64,000 nucleotides of DNA from Diploscapter coronatus (GCA_964036155.1 OZ038422.1:14097201-14161200), one strand, 5' to 3'; shown: positions 12,639 to 25,873, numbered from the stretch's first letter. Notes: a model not told the origin generated them from the sequence alone. Translations and numbers: made by a program.

Positions 12639-15600
12639 TTAAATAAGTCGCTCCTCTTTAGCAATATGTGACATAGGCATAGCGTAGGCAGCAGACATAT
12701 TATGTTCTTCTCTGAAGATATTATTGCCATTTTTTTTTATTAATTAAACGACTATTTGATACCTAGCAGGATTGTATTTTCCATGAAGTTTCCGCGATTG
12801 CTTGATGTACCGCAGTACGAATAACGCTGTAGCCAATAGGAGCAGGAACAGAACTGGAATCGTTAAGACCAATTATTTTTAGAATTGTTCAAAATTGAAT
12901 TTATGCAGCCTAGCAGAAATACAACTATCTTAAAGTAATTAGAAATTTAGCTTGAAATTCGAAAATAGTTTACTAATCAAGTCCACCGTTGAATTAGTCC
13001 AATAATTCGCTAACATGTTGTACAAACTTTTTGAGTCATATCAAATTTTCCTCAGACTTACCAATCAACGCAATTATCGCTACGACCCAACTTGCTGTGG
13101 AGCTCTTCTGCGCTCTCTGACTTCCGTTCTTTGTCACATCGGCTGACTCTGTCGTTGTCGCATTCGTTGTCGTCCGCGTCATTGTCTGCGTTGTTGTCGT
13201 CGTTGCTTCCGATGATTTCATTGTCGTCTTCTGAGATGTCGACGTCGACGACGATTGCTTTTGGGTTGTCGTCGTGTGTCCTTCGGTTTCTTCCTCCATG
13301 TTCTCTTCTGAGTCTTCGTGATCCATGGGTTCTTCCTAAAATTTGATAACCTAATGAATTACAACAATAAATGACGTTAATTGCAAATATTGACCCGATT
13401 CTCTATAGACCCTGATAAATAATTCATTCGGGCATTGATATCCAAAAATTCTGGTTTAAAAATGAAAGAAAAATTTCAGCAATTTACCCCTTTAGTCGTT
13501 CCGTCCGTGCTGGTTTGCAGCATCCAGAAAGGCAGGGTGGATTGGGTGGTTGGAATTGGAACAACCACGGGAATTTTCGGAGTGATCGTTTGTTTGCTGC
13601 CTGGAGAGGTAGTAGTAGTCTGAGTCGTTTTTGGCGACGTTTCCGAGGTGTTCTGAAAAGTTCGCTTTAAATCAGCATTCTCTCAAAAAATCTAAGCTTT
13701 AGAAATTTTCATCTAATAAGAGGTTATAACAAATTTGGCTTTATCGTTTTCCTTGATAACATGTTAACGAATAAAAATGTAACTTCTAAAGATTCTCTGT
13801 AGTTCTTTCAAAATATCATAATAGCCTATTTACTTCTGGCTCCGGCGACATATCAGGCACGCCAATCGGTCGTCCAGAGGTAATCAGTTGGTGCAGCGTT
13901 TCATGGGATCCAGCGATAGTGCTCTGCGCGTCAGTCATGTCGACTGAGGATGGAGTTGGGAAGACGGTGGACGATGGCAAGCTAGTGTGGCCTGAAATTC
14001 AACGCTCAAATGTGTACGGTTTCCGAACATTTCCGATTTTATTTGATAACCAGTAGTGATCTATGAAATCAATTGCATAATTTAAATCTCTATCAACACC
14101 CTAGTTAAAACTGACTCTAGTAATGAGTAATATTTGCATTATGAATTTTGGACTTCAGGAAATACTTGCATTCAATGCAATGCCATAAGAGGGAATTTAA
14201 TGAAGAGCCATTGTCTTATCGGCTTACCATCTTCTGTCTCATGTGAGTGCATGTCGTGGTCTTCGTCCTCGTCTTCGCCCAATCCGATTGGTCCAACTGC
14301 ATGGGTGGGTTGATGCTCGATTGATGTAGTCGGGGATGGTGTGGGTGCAGTTGGAGGGAAGATGAACGTAGTGCCGCCTGTTGAAGCGGTGACTTGTGGA
14401 TTCGGGACCTTGAATTCATAAATCATTGCCTTTAATCAAAAGAGAACATAATAACATGATAGCAATGTCTTTTTTAGAAAAGGCTGAAACTATAAGATTT
14501 ATATCAGAGTTTGTTCAAATATGATCCAATTTAAAGCGTAGTTATTTTGATGCAAGTAATTGAGGACTATTCGATAGGTCCCAGATGATGATAAATTGAT
14601 AAGTATCCAACTCACAATCGGGAACATCGTATGTTCACCGTTCGGGTTGAACGTGCCGCTTGGCTGGAAGATGAAAGGAGTCTGAAAATTATTCTTTTCT
14701 GCAAAAAAGACCGTCTAAAAGTCAAACCTGAGTAACCGTGGCTTGTCCTTGATTTTGACCATTCTGCCCTTGTGTTTGCTGATTTTGTTCGTGAATGTTC
14801 GGAATTGGTGTGGGATGCCCTGAGAACGGCCCTGCTGGAATGCGATTTGGATCAGCTGGAATCATCGGTGGTTGAGAGGAGTTGATCTTTGGACGAGCTG
14901 AATTGTTTTCTTCGTTTCCAAAACATCAGTATTTTTATTCAGTAAACCCATCATTGATTCATATATGTGCTTCACACTGTGACAATATTATTCCGAATTT
15001 ATATCTAACGTCTTGATGAAGAATGAATCACTTAATTCTGTGTTTTTCGTTAGGTTTTAGAAAAATCTGATCAATCATTGATACTCGGCTGAATGATTGC
15101 GATTTTGCACGCATTTGAAACAACGCCAAATCTCAAATTCCCTACCCGGAATTCCCGTCAGAGGGAACGCTGGGGTGATCGTGGGTAGTCCCTGAGTAAG
15201 CGTGGTGCTTCCCGTCTCGAACACACCTCCCTCCTCTCCCTCATCTGTGGTACCCATCGTGGTGGATGACAGATGCAGCTGCAGACAGTCGACGTACTGC
15301 CCATCCACAGGGTGAGGGCATCGACATTCGTAGCTCGCGTTCTTTAGAGTTAGGGATGATAAAGTGTATGTCTCATCGTCCAACACACACTTTGCAAGTG
15401 GACCGTACAGGGAGCATGCAGCGTCGCTGGAAATCGAAAATTAAAAATCTAGAATCATTTTTATAATTGGAATAAAAAATGAATAATTTCCAAAGAATAA
15501 TTCAGTTGAGTTGGAGCTGAAAAATTCGTAATTTTAGGGAGACTATTCTTACCCCAAGCAGACGTCGACGATGTTGCAATTTATTCCTGTGAAGCCCTGC

Positions 15601-18600
15601 GTGCATTCACAGACTGGTCGACCATTCTCGTCTCGAACGCACTCACCATTCGCACACTCGGGAGTGCAAACGGGTTTGGTGATCTTCTGCAAAACTTATG
15701 ATAAGTTATAAAATTATCAAGATCAGACATGCTAGAACTTTTGACGCTGTCATTTATGAGTTCTTTGTGCGTGGCTAACTAACTAGTCCCCAAATTAACT
15801 TTAGCGTATTCCACATGTGTGAATGAATGAGCGAATGCAAAGCTAGGTTTTAAATTTGAACAAATCCAATACAACACTGACACTAAATTAATAATCCGAT
15901 TGTGTGTCGATACACTACTAAATGAAATTAAATTCTGTTTCTGAAATTCTCATACCGTTTCACACAAAAGTCCCGTCCAGCCTGAGGTGCAATCGCAAAC
16001 AGCGATGCCGTCGTTGCCCGTCGCCCTGCACTTGCCTCCATTCTGACAGGGCACGTTCGCGCACGGATCCGCAGTGATTGGAGTCGACCGGAACTGACAT
16101 TCGCTACCCGTGAAGTTCAGGTCGCATAAACAAGCTGCCTAAAAATTATTCATTATGAATAAATTGTTTGAATAGTTTTTCCTAAATTTACATTGGGTTC
16201 TTATATTAGGAAGACCATTTTTAGAAGTTGCATCAAACATTACCTATAAAAATTCAGCAAATTTTGTTTTTCTGATGTAAAAAGGTAGTAATTTGGGAAA
16301 TTATACAGAAGAAGTAAGAATAACAGACTTCAAATGCGTGGTCTCTCACATTCACTTTCTGGTTTTGATCCAACGTCTAGCTTTTCGTGAAGCGAGGATA
16401 ATAGATAGTTACCCTGATAATTTCTAAATGTTACCCGTCTATCTCAAAAATTTGCATAAGCGTAAGTAACAATTATCAACTTGAGGAGCTGTATATAAAT
16501 TTGGAAAATTTAGCCCAAAAGATTTTAAAATCTTGATAATTTAATTCAATAGTAAATCATTTCTAAAAAAAATCGTCAGTTTATTTTGCTAACTGTATTC
16601 TTCATTATCACTGATATCTGTTGCTTTTATTTCTGAGCAAAAAGGTTGGTGCGAACGCGACGCGAGCCGCAAGTGAAAGTAGTGTGAAACGGGTGAGAGC
16701 GAAAGGGACAGAGAAGACAGAGTCAACGTAAATACTTCGCACCATTTTTTGCTTAGAGACAGAGGTAAGACCGATCTTAGGGATTATGAAAAATTTGTTC
16801 TATTGTGAGAATTATTCAAATGAACCACTTCCACATGAATTTAGATATATGTGCCCAGGTAAATATTTCATCTAAAATGCGAATAATGATTGTAATTATT
16901 ATTTGCAGAATTGCACAATGGTACAGGGCATGTAATCGCTCTCATATCGACGTTAAAATACGATCCTCAACATCGTGAGTAAAGATTATCATGCAGTTTA
17001 GGTTTTAATGTTCATTCAGTATATATTTATAACATGATTATGTATTTGCTGTTCTTCATCATTCCACTTATTTTTATGGTTCGGATGATTGCTGCGTTTA
17101 TTCGAAAGCGTGAAAAATTAGTCGTTTTTGAACGATATTTACTTATTTTGCTTGTCGCAAAAGTCATCTATGTAATCACTCAACTCATTGTGGTAATCTA
17201 TTAAAAATATAATCCATAAATTAGCTAAATTAATTTGGATTTCAAAATTAGAAAAAAAAACAACAAGATTCGTAATCCTGATTATTTTAGGCATTTATTG
17301 ATGTCTATCGGTACTATAAATCTCGATGTTGCTTATTTGAACTAGATGTTAACGTAAATAATTCGTTTAAGATAGTTTAAAAGAGATTTAAATTTGGACA
17401 TATTTAGCTATTTTTATGGTTTTCAAATAACGTGTCCATATTTCTAATGAACATTGCGAAATTAATATCCTGTTTAATGGCTATACATAGAGCGATCGAA
17501 TTTTCGAGGTGAAAAAGCGTTTTTTCTTCGAATTAATAAATTTGTTTATAAATATTAATTGTGATATTTAGTGTACATACTGACTACTTAATGATATTTA
17601 TAAAATGGTTGCTGAAAATATTCATTTTAGTACACATATTATTATTTATTGCATATCCAGCTGTACTATTTTATTTTTATTATATGTATTATCCTGTTAA
17701 CTTGGATGAGTATAATGGTTTGGATTATCTCTTTGTTCTCGGATATCTGTCTCTTTATATGGTAAGTTTAACTGCAATTTTAAAACAATATGCATAATGT
17801 GCATCTGTAAAATGGCACAAATTTTAATTTTTCTAGAAAAATGTATTTGCAAAATAAGATTTTCAAATGATAAAATTTGAAGCATTTACGCATCTTTTTG
17901 ATAATACTTACAATTATATTATTTCCAGAATGAATACTTTTCGTGGTCAGCATATATAATTACTTTAATTTTGATTCCAATAACAATTATCAGCTCCATA
18001 TACTTACTAAAGAAATTCAATGATCATTATAAACAAATGACGGTAATCAAGAAAAGGGAGGAAACTAGTCTAAACAAGCGTCTAATTGCACATGTAATTG
18101 TTTAAAATATGTTTAAATGGTTTCATTTCAAACATAATTTAAAGTACTTCGATGTTTAGAAAGAAAAAAAAAGATTATAGCTTATTTAATATAAATTTAG
18201 ACGATCTGTGAAGTGATATTTGGCATCGTATTTATAATAGCTGAATATGCGGAGCCATATCTAAGGAAACGTCAAGGGTAAGCTTAACTTATCTCATCAT
18301 TTTATTTATTTAATTTCAATAGTACATAACTTTAACCTGTTAAAATAGTTGTCTTTAGAAATTACGAATCATACGATGAATTCATTCGAGTTGTTCTAAT
18401 GATAGTAAAGATAAGTTATTTAAAAAATAATATATAAACTTCAAATTTTAAATAGAAAATTATGTAGTTGTTGGAGTTTGTCCAATTATACCAGCGATAA
18501 CTCTATTTATATTATACAAAAGAGCGATTAAGGTAAAATTTCTGATATTAAATTTGAAACTTTAATTTATCTAGCGTATGGAAAGTCGGAATAAAGTTCA

Positions 18601-21600
18601 TCCGAATACTAAAAATATCGCAGTGAATCCAGTCAATGTCACCGGTTCATCGGGATAAACATTAATTGATTTTTAATTCTAACTTATTTCAATTTAACTA
18701 ATCAGAGAAATAATGACATTTAGCCGCTAAAAATAATAATTAATCATAGTATTGTCATACTTTTCCTGTTCTAACTCATTGTTTTCAAGTATTAATATCA
18801 TCTTTTTATCGGTTTTTTTTTTTAAATTAAAGGTATTGTACGTTAAAATTGCTTTAAGTTTTATGTTTTCGAATAAAATTTCATTTCCTCTTTCTTCATC
18901 TGGCTCATTTTCAAACAATGAGTTTTCTTTATTCTTCCGTTTTTCGTCATTCTTTATCCGATTAGGTTCGATTTTTGCGATTTGCTCAAATTCTTCTTTT
19001 CTCTCTCCGAATTTCACGGTATTTCCTAATTTCATCCTCAGTGACTGTTTTCGCTTCGTGTCCGGTCTATCATTTCGCATCTATCGGTCAAATTTTCTAG
19101 CTTTTTATTCTCTCTAATTTCTCACACTATTTCTCCATTTTCTATTTCCTTCACATTTGAGCCTTTTTCTTCACTATTTCTCAAAACTATCATTTCTTCG
19201 CTCATAACATTCCCCATATCTCGTCATTTTCTAACTTCTTCTCTTTTATAAAATCACTATCTATTATTTTTCTAGCTTCTTTTCCACTCTCTCATTTTCC
19301 CACCCTATTTCTCAATTTTAGCATCCGTTTATGAGAGCATCTCCGAATGTAAATAAATCAATGCGCGGATGGGAAGAATAGATTTTGACACTTTGGCGTT
19401 CCGTTATGAGAGAGGAGAGAGGAAAAGACGATAGGAAGAAATTTTAGGTTAGAAGTAAGAATAGCTTAAGGCTTATATCGTACGTGCATTGGATAATAAT
19501 AAGCTCACACTAGAATAGATTTTCACGAAATTAAAATAAATTTAGAGCTTCATAGTTTTTGTTGAAAATTTTTGATATAAGTTTCAAAAATGTCGTTGAA
19601 CCAACTTTCAATTTATTTTATGATCTTATTGCTTCTGGCGTACCATAAAATCACCCAAAACTAAGGTTCCCTAATCTATCAAATTCGTCCCCTTTGGTTC
19701 CACTTTTTCCAAATTCGGAATTTCTTTCGGGTCAAATTTAGCCTCGACCGTAACTCAATTCCATGTAAATCAATCTTCGAATTGACTTGAAATCAAACGA
19801 ATCAACAAAAGAAAACACTTGCAACACATTCTTATTTCTATTCGGAGGAATAGTATTGGAAATCAAGAGAATTAGACAAAACTCTGTATTCTCTATCAGA
19901 AGAAATTGTGTATGATTTTAAGGGAGCCCAGAGAAAACCGCGCTCTTGAACTCCTCCTATTTAGAGCATTGCTCCGATGAAAATTAGCGACAAATGAGGA
20001 GTGAGAGAAATAGTGTAGAAATTGAAGAGAGAGGGAGGGAAAAAGAAAAATGCACTTTTCAAAGTCACGACGATGCGAAGAAAGCTTAATAGAAACAATG
20101 ACGCCGGCGCGCAAATGAGAAATAAATTGAATGTCGCGAAGTGGATTATGATGATGAAATATTGAGTGATAGGTTTCAAAAATTCAAACAACGAATGCAA
20201 TATCGAATAAGTTAATGCAGTTATATTTGTTGTTTATTTATCAAATGAGAAATTTTAAAGCTTCCAAAATAATAAAAGACTCAGGCAATTGATTATGAAA
20301 AATCAAAGGTTGATCTTCAGAATGTTTTTTTCAAACAAACGACCAATAAGTCTCAGAATACAAAAGCTCTGTTGAATAGTTTGAATTTTAAATTGCATCG
20401 CATTCAATAAATTATCAAAATATCTCTAAAACCCACCGTTCCATTGACTGTGACGACGCAGGTGCCTCCATTTTTGCAGCTGTGGTTCGCACAGGGACTG
20501 ATCGTGAATGAAGGCATTTTCCCTGTGGATCCTGTGGACGGTCTTCCATTTCCTTCCCCAGTTGATGACGACAAAACTCCGCCGGAAGTAGGACCAAACT
20601 CGAATCGAGGGAACGGCGGGTGCGCCGCGGAGTGGACTTCTGAAAATATTCATCCCTAAGTTATGTTTCAAAAAATCTTTCATCATAATTACGATTTTTA
20701 ATATCAACCCTGTGTATTGTGCGGAAACCCGCACTCTTTGCTGTGTTTTGAACTATTTCGTACGTCTTGACACGTTTTTCTATTTCTCTGCTTCTCGAGA
20801 AAAATATCAATGTTTCTCTTCTTCTCGGCTAGCTAAGCATTCCGCTGATTTTGCTCGTTTTTCCCAACTCATTGAATAAATCTTGATTCGTATTGAGTTG
20901 ACTGAGATTCAAGTATGAGCTTGCAGGTACAAAATTGGTGACAAGAGTAAGCCGAACTCAGAAGAGGGAACTGTGTTCTTTCATATATTGGTTGGAGTCA
21001 GGATAAATACAAAAAGTGCTTACTTTAATGACTATTGGTAAATTGCAAGTAGAGGAGTGAAAAATTCAGATAATTATTTGTGAACATCAATACCTGCTTA
21101 GTAGGTGTTAAACCTTATAAAACAAAGATAAGAATTTACAAAGTTCTCACCAGTAGGTTCTTCGTCCGTCGACTCTTCCGTGCTATGATCTCGTTCATCC
21201 GGACATCCGCAGAGCAGATTATTCGAGGTGAATTTGTTCCTGGTCAACCGAGGGGGGCAGCCGTGAGGCCGCTCATTTTGAATTAGCAGATCTCGCATGC
21301 ACGCCGGACCGGAGGCTGCAAATTCAACAATTTTACGTTCTTGATATCTAGAGCTAGGATTCTTCATGACTTAACATGTAAATTTTTAAAACCGAATTCA
21401 AAATCGTCTAGCACAAGAGAATATTCCAGGAAAACGGATTCAACATGATTTCAAGGTATCAAATCTTATGCATGGCCATTAAAATGGTCATCTCAGTTAG
21501 AATTATAAATCGAATAAATATCGATGAAAAATTATACTAAACTTATCTAATAGTAGATGATAGATTTTTTGAAACATAGAAACTTGTTGAGTTTACCCGC

Positions 21601-23753
21601 TTGTATCCTAATGGAATAGGATCTGGGGACTGATGACTTTGGGAAAATGGCTGCCGATGAATTTGTCTGGGACACGGTGCACTGAAGGCTCTCTGGTCCT
21701 AGAGCCCATTGAAACCGTTTCCAGTGGTCGTAGTCGTCTGAAATTAAAATCATTCAAAATATTATCTCAAATATTTTTGGAAAGATGATATTGTTTAACA
21801 ATTCCCAAGCACCGTTTTATCAAATAAACTAGCAAATACCAGCATTTCTTATTGTCTAGAACATAGTTTAACAGTGCATTTGAATACGGGTAGCTTTTGA
21901 CATGCAGACTATTCATAATCTTATATATCAGAAAACATAAAACAAATTATTGTATTGTAACTTTTCTCATTTTCTGAATCATATTAAAAAACAAAATGTT
22001 TTTTTCTCGAAAATTAGATTTTCTTACCATCATGTCCTTGAAGCGAACATTCCGCCAAAGTTTTTCCAGTTGAGCTATCAGCGACTATCATCAGAACAGT
22101 TTTATCGCCCTTGGAACTACTGAAATAATTTCATTTATATCATTTTATTATTGATTTGTGAGGTTTTTCGTTCATTAGCTATAATTTGATCTCATAAAAG
22201 ACTAAGATTTGTTCCATAAAATATTCCATGTTGACTGGTAGAAAATTTTATTAGTTACAATTTAATATAATTTTCGATCTATTACACATTTTATGCTATT
22301 GCCACTTTGCGCAAGAAAACTATTTGTTTGTTTTACGCTATGAGATGGTTATTCAAGTTTATTTGAGGTGGTCAAATGGCGTAATGGTTCGTGTAAACTC
22401 ATCCCAGCTTCTTGCTAATTGCAAATAATAGCGTTTTTGCGATTCAATTGAAGCACGAAAGTTCAACTTTCACTGGTTTCGACAACTTGATTTAGATGTT
22501 ATTTACGTGGTTTATTAAAGGATCGCATTGTATTTTCGACTACAATGTGATTGACCCCACTTGTAACTTAACATAGAAAGTTTATACTAAAGTGGATGAG
22601 TTAAATTTAGCCTGTACTTGAAATGTGATCGTTTAAACTAAGAAATGTAGTTCAAACTAATAATTCCAGTTTATTTCGGCTTTGCTCAAAGTTAAAGTTA
22701 ATGACGATCTGTGAGCCATTCGAAACGTCGTAATTTGAATTAATATTCTAAAGTTTCGAAACGAATTTATTTATTTCGAAATAAGCATTTTTACGATTTT
22801 ATGAATATTTTCTCCTTCCTACAAAATGGACGGCAATTTCTTGGGTCACAAATCGCTGGTTGTTCAACTTTCATTAAAGCCGCCATTAGCCTAGTTTTTT
22901 CATCGAAATTCAAAGATTAAGACGGTCATTTGTATCGTGGACTGTAATGCATAGTTTGTCGGATTCAGAGATTTATTCGTGACGTTAAATTGGAATGAAA
23001 GAAATCGAGGAGAGTGAAGTTAGCGTCAGGAATTTCTGGAAGAATTGAATATATTCAGATAGGCCGATTAGGTTTAGAAAGCACGTAATCCAGAAAATTC
23101 TGAATCATGGAAGGAGAGAATGCAAGATGAGCGTGAAATTTCGGAAAAAAGAAACTTAATTTTGACATCTCATGAGTATGAATAAAGGCGCAACGCTAGT
23201 GCTGTCTCATATTTAGCAAAAACCAAAATTTCTGAAGTAGATAAAATAAAATCTACTGATCATTGTATGTGCAATAAATTGAAAACATGGAAATCTATGG
23301 CTAAGAATGATGTCCCAAACCTGACTGTTACAGGTAAACAATAAATCAAATGAATTAAAGTAGCCAACCTCAAATATTCATAACTTCCGACCCAGGGCAA
23401 GGCGATATCGTCTACCACCCAGACCGCGTTTCCGTTCTGATCATTGCTGAAATGCAACGATGTGTCGTCTTCATCAAGTAAAGTGGCTGGAGGATTGGTT
23501 GATGAAGCAACTTCTGAAAAATACATGATTTCAAAGACGAATCACATTTAAATTCAACTAAAATTAGGATAAATTTGGTATCATTTTATAGCTTTTGGCC
23601 TAAGCTACATTTCTATGCAAAATTTGGCAGAAAATGAATTGAAAAATGGATAGAAAATTTCGTTTAAGGATAAAATTTACCAATTAAAATTAATAGAGCA
23701 GCTAAAATAATATTAGGACCGCTGGCGTGCGGCCGAAGACGGGAAATTTTCAT
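12639..23753 (-). CDS. eat-20: EAT-20/Crumbs-like EGF transmembrane protein
   Basis: An 871-aa type I membrane protein from 17 exons: 23753-23681, 23513-23369, 22119-22028, 21737-21597, 21315-21151, 20639-20437, 16138-15956, 15686-15553, 15426-15146, 14897-14728, 14681-14616, 14429-14228, 13991-13834, 13652-13488, 13335-13062, 12853-12763 and 12711-12639. A signal peptide (1-24) leads into a roughly 220-aa Cys-containing domain. Three EGF repeats follow near 254-290, 297-331 and 340-373 (CQNGGKC, CDCTSGWTG), then a degenerate Cys-rich module. A long Thr/Ser/Pro mucin-like stalk with an acidic patch runs to the membrane segment (about 809-831). The 40-residue tail has the FERM-binding HGKYNPAREE and ends in EERLI, the Crumbs PDZ-binding motif. 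Known for the family: apical polarity and, for C. elegans EAT-20, pharyngeal pumping. Laminin-G domains of fly Crumbs are absent, as in EAT-20. The 4.3-kb sixth intron hosts a receptor gene. Confidence 0.92.
16633..16756. repeat. short inverted-repeat element (MITE-like) abutting the receptor gene
   Basis: The ends 16633-16655 and 16736-16756 are inverted repeats. Both read CTRAGCAAAAA followed by TGGTGCGAA, with one or two differences and a small gap. About 80 bp of GC-richer, GA-rich sequence lies between. Size and structure fit a MITE, but I see no convincing target duplication. It lies in the large eat-20 intron, and its right end is only about 30 bp upstream of the nested receptor's ATG. 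Confidence 0.6.
16771..16780 (+). promoter_or_regulatory. candidate trans-splice acceptor of the nested receptor
   Basis: GATCTTAG ends at 16780, five bases before the ATG at 16786. A very short leader after an AG acceptor is typical of trans-spliced nematode genes. The match to TTTCAG is only moderate. Confidence 0.3.
16786..18658 (+). CDS. seven-transmembrane chemoreceptor-like protein nested in an eat-20 intron
   Basis: A 374-aa protein from 11 exons: 16786-16858, 16909-16974, 17020-17192, 17291-17353, 17408-17508, 17572-17761, 17929-18093, 18201-18277, 18359-18414, 18456-18532 and 18575-18658. All junctions keep phase and the frame closes with TAA. The N-terminus is short with NGT and NYS glycosylation sites. 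Hydrophobic segments follow: one beginning YNMIMYLLFFIIPLIFMV, then RYLLILLVAKVIYVITQLIV, NNVSIFLMNIAKLISCLMAI (followed by HRAIEF, at the DRY position), FILVHILLFIAYPAVLFYFYY, AYIITLILIPITIISSIYLL, CEVIFGIVFIIAEY and VVVGVCPIIPAITLFILY. The C-tail is hydrophilic. This is the plan of a nematode serpentine receptor, but I cannot assign the sr- subfamily. Exon 9 uses a weak GTTATT donor; the neighbouring GTAAAG donor would give a stop. It lies wholly inside the 4.3-kb eat-20 intron on the opposite strand. Confidence 0.82.
18659..20436. other. remainder of the large eat-20 intron
   Basis: No exon is visible here. The minus strand has a 117-codon open frame at 18727-19080 rich in Lys, Glu and Asn, with no splice context or known domain, so I do not call it. 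The stretch 19090-19330 is pyrimidine-rich on the plus strand and holds several ACTATTTCTC motifs, the complement of the GAAATAGT repeat. Confidence 0.5.
19090..19330 (-). repeat. purine-rich composite repeat array, reverse orientation
   Basis: On the minus strand GAGAAATAGT-type cores recur, appearing as ACTATTTCTC on the plus strand near 19125 and 19170, with degenerate copies near 19247 and 19305. They are embedded in TTTTCT-rich sequence. It is the same family as the 6.3-kb array but with opposite polarity and less regular spacing. Confidence 0.5.
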
Positions 23754-24399
23754 GAGAATCGAATAATTTCCAAATTTTAATAAATCGACCCGTCTTGTGA
23801 TTAGTTCATTGAAATCCGTAAAAATTTATGCGGATCAGAAAGCTCTTGATCAATCCGTCTTTCTTCTTTGTTCTGAAAAAACCAATCAATTGAAAATATT
23901 TTGTAGTCTACAGAATAAACAATGCGAATCGGATGTTGTTTGAAGATCGTAAAAATAAAATGAGTGTTCAAGATGTTTCAGGGAAAATTTTGAGCTTGTA
24001 AATGGTGAGAATAAACAATATGCACGAGATAGTGAAAGTGTCTATGCATTATAATTATCTAAATTTAAGATGAATTCATACCTATTTTGGAGACATTTCA
24101 AGGTAAAAATGATTTAATTTCGATTTTTAGTTATTTGCTCTGTTTAATAATTGAAGGATTCGAATGTCAGGCTTAATAGTCTACAGTAAAAAGATAAAAT
24201 AGTCGGAATTTTCTTTGAAACATAATCACATGACTCATGTTTGCTGATAAATTTCGAAATTTTGGAAATCCTCTAAAAATTCGGGTCTGGTCACTCTTTC
24301 AAGTTTGTCCTTTCTAGACGGCCTCTCGTTTTCTGCGCCAGAAAACCGGATTAATTGAATGCCAAATACAAGCTAAACGGAAACGCTGGAAGAATCAAA

Positions 24400-24520
24400 A
24401 AATAGAGAAATAGTCCTGAAAATAAAGAGAAAAAGAATTGAAAAAAGAAATATCACGGAAAAATAGGGGAAGAAAGAGTCAGAAAAAATAGTATGAAATT
24501 TTGAGAGAAAAAGCTGAAAG
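24400..24520 (+). repeat. purine-rich composite repeat array (about 40-bp units)
   Basis: Unit starts are AAATAGTCCTG at 24408, AAATATCACGG at 24448 and AAATAGTATG at 24487, spaced 40 and 39 bp. AAATAGT and AAATATC starts alternate exactly as in the 6.3-kb array. Each is followed by GAAAATA, then GAGAAAAAG-like sequence. Confidence 0.65.
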
Positions 24521-25873
24521 TCAAGCACGTACGTAAACAATTCCTTCTCGAGAGAAGGAAATATACAAAACGATAAAGAAAGATGCTAGATCATCAACAA
24601 TTAATGTTTAGAATTTTGGGTGGGCGAAGCCAAATTTTGAACCTTGGATTTAAAGACGGGTTTTTGCTTATTGTAAATACTTTAACAGTTACAATGAATG
24701 GCTTATGATGTGAATTCTCGGTATATTTCAGATTTTAGTGGATGCAAATAAATTATTAGTTCATAATTTGGCCTACGTTGTCGATTGTAATAGTTTATCT
24801 GGAAAAACATAACATAAAATACGAAACATATGGTATTTTATATCGACGATAAAGCTGACCTTCATTGTTAAATTGATAGAAAAAGAGGGAAGACTGAATT
24901 TCTTGGCTTATTCATATTCAATCAGTTCAAAACTTCGATCTATGAAATTTCAAGCCTAAGAAACCTCCAGAAAGAGTGAAACAGACTTGAATTGTAGATG
25001 TTTTCACCGCGAAAAAGTTATGCAAGCAAGCAACTGTCTCGGAGTAACTTAAGCTTAAAATGTGAGAATTATTAGATCTACAAAAACCTGAGAGAAATTA
25101 TCTCAGCCTGTTTCTCCCGTCTATACTTCATCATTGGAATTTATGAAGAGTTTTTCAAGCCCTCGGGAAACCATTCGGAGGTCATTTGTAGAGAAAATTA
25201 CACGTTGTCCAGTCGTAGAAAAACGAAGAATTGAGACAGAGAAAGCGAGTTTTAATTATCGGGGGCGGGGCTAATAAAATAGGTTTAATGGAAAATGCAA
25301 TTATTATGTATGGATAAGAGTTTTATTAAGAATGAAGAGATAAAACTAGTGAAAATTTTCGAACAAAGATAATGATTTTGAAATGTAAATGAGCAAATTA
25401 AAATTATCTGGCGCGAAATTCTATCTTTGTATATTTGGGGAAACAGTATTCTGGAACTCATCAACAAAGACCATTAATTTAGAAACGTAAACAGCGAGGA
25501 TATAATTTCACATCTTATAGATTTTTGGCGATACTTTTGGGAGATAAAATTAAATATCGACTATTAAATTCTACGAAATAATTGGAATTCAAGAAACTAT
25601 CGATCATAATTTCAATCAAGAAAAATTTTGAATCCTAAATCGTGAAAACTAAAATCTTATGTTCAAGCTAACTATAAAAATATAAAAAGGCGAATGAATA
25701 TGAATAATTATCGTTGAAAACTTGTTATTATTCATGAAAATTTTGAAACCCGTAAATTCAATAAATAAAAACTCCGACTAATTTTGATTGTGCTCAAGAT
25801 TACGTAAACTCTTCGCAAAATTTCGAGTGTTACCAAAATCGGTTATATTTATCTTAGCGCATTCTTTCACAAT

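Noticed and set aside
18727..19117. Overlapping 117- and 121-codon frames on both strands
   Set aside because: Low-complexity Lys/Glu/Asn or Phe/Ser/Leu sequence lying in the repeat-rich end of the eat-20 intron, after the receptor stop.
22375..22445. A-box-like TGGCGTAATGG in an eat-20 intron
   Set aside because: No matching B box or cloverleaf at the right spacing.
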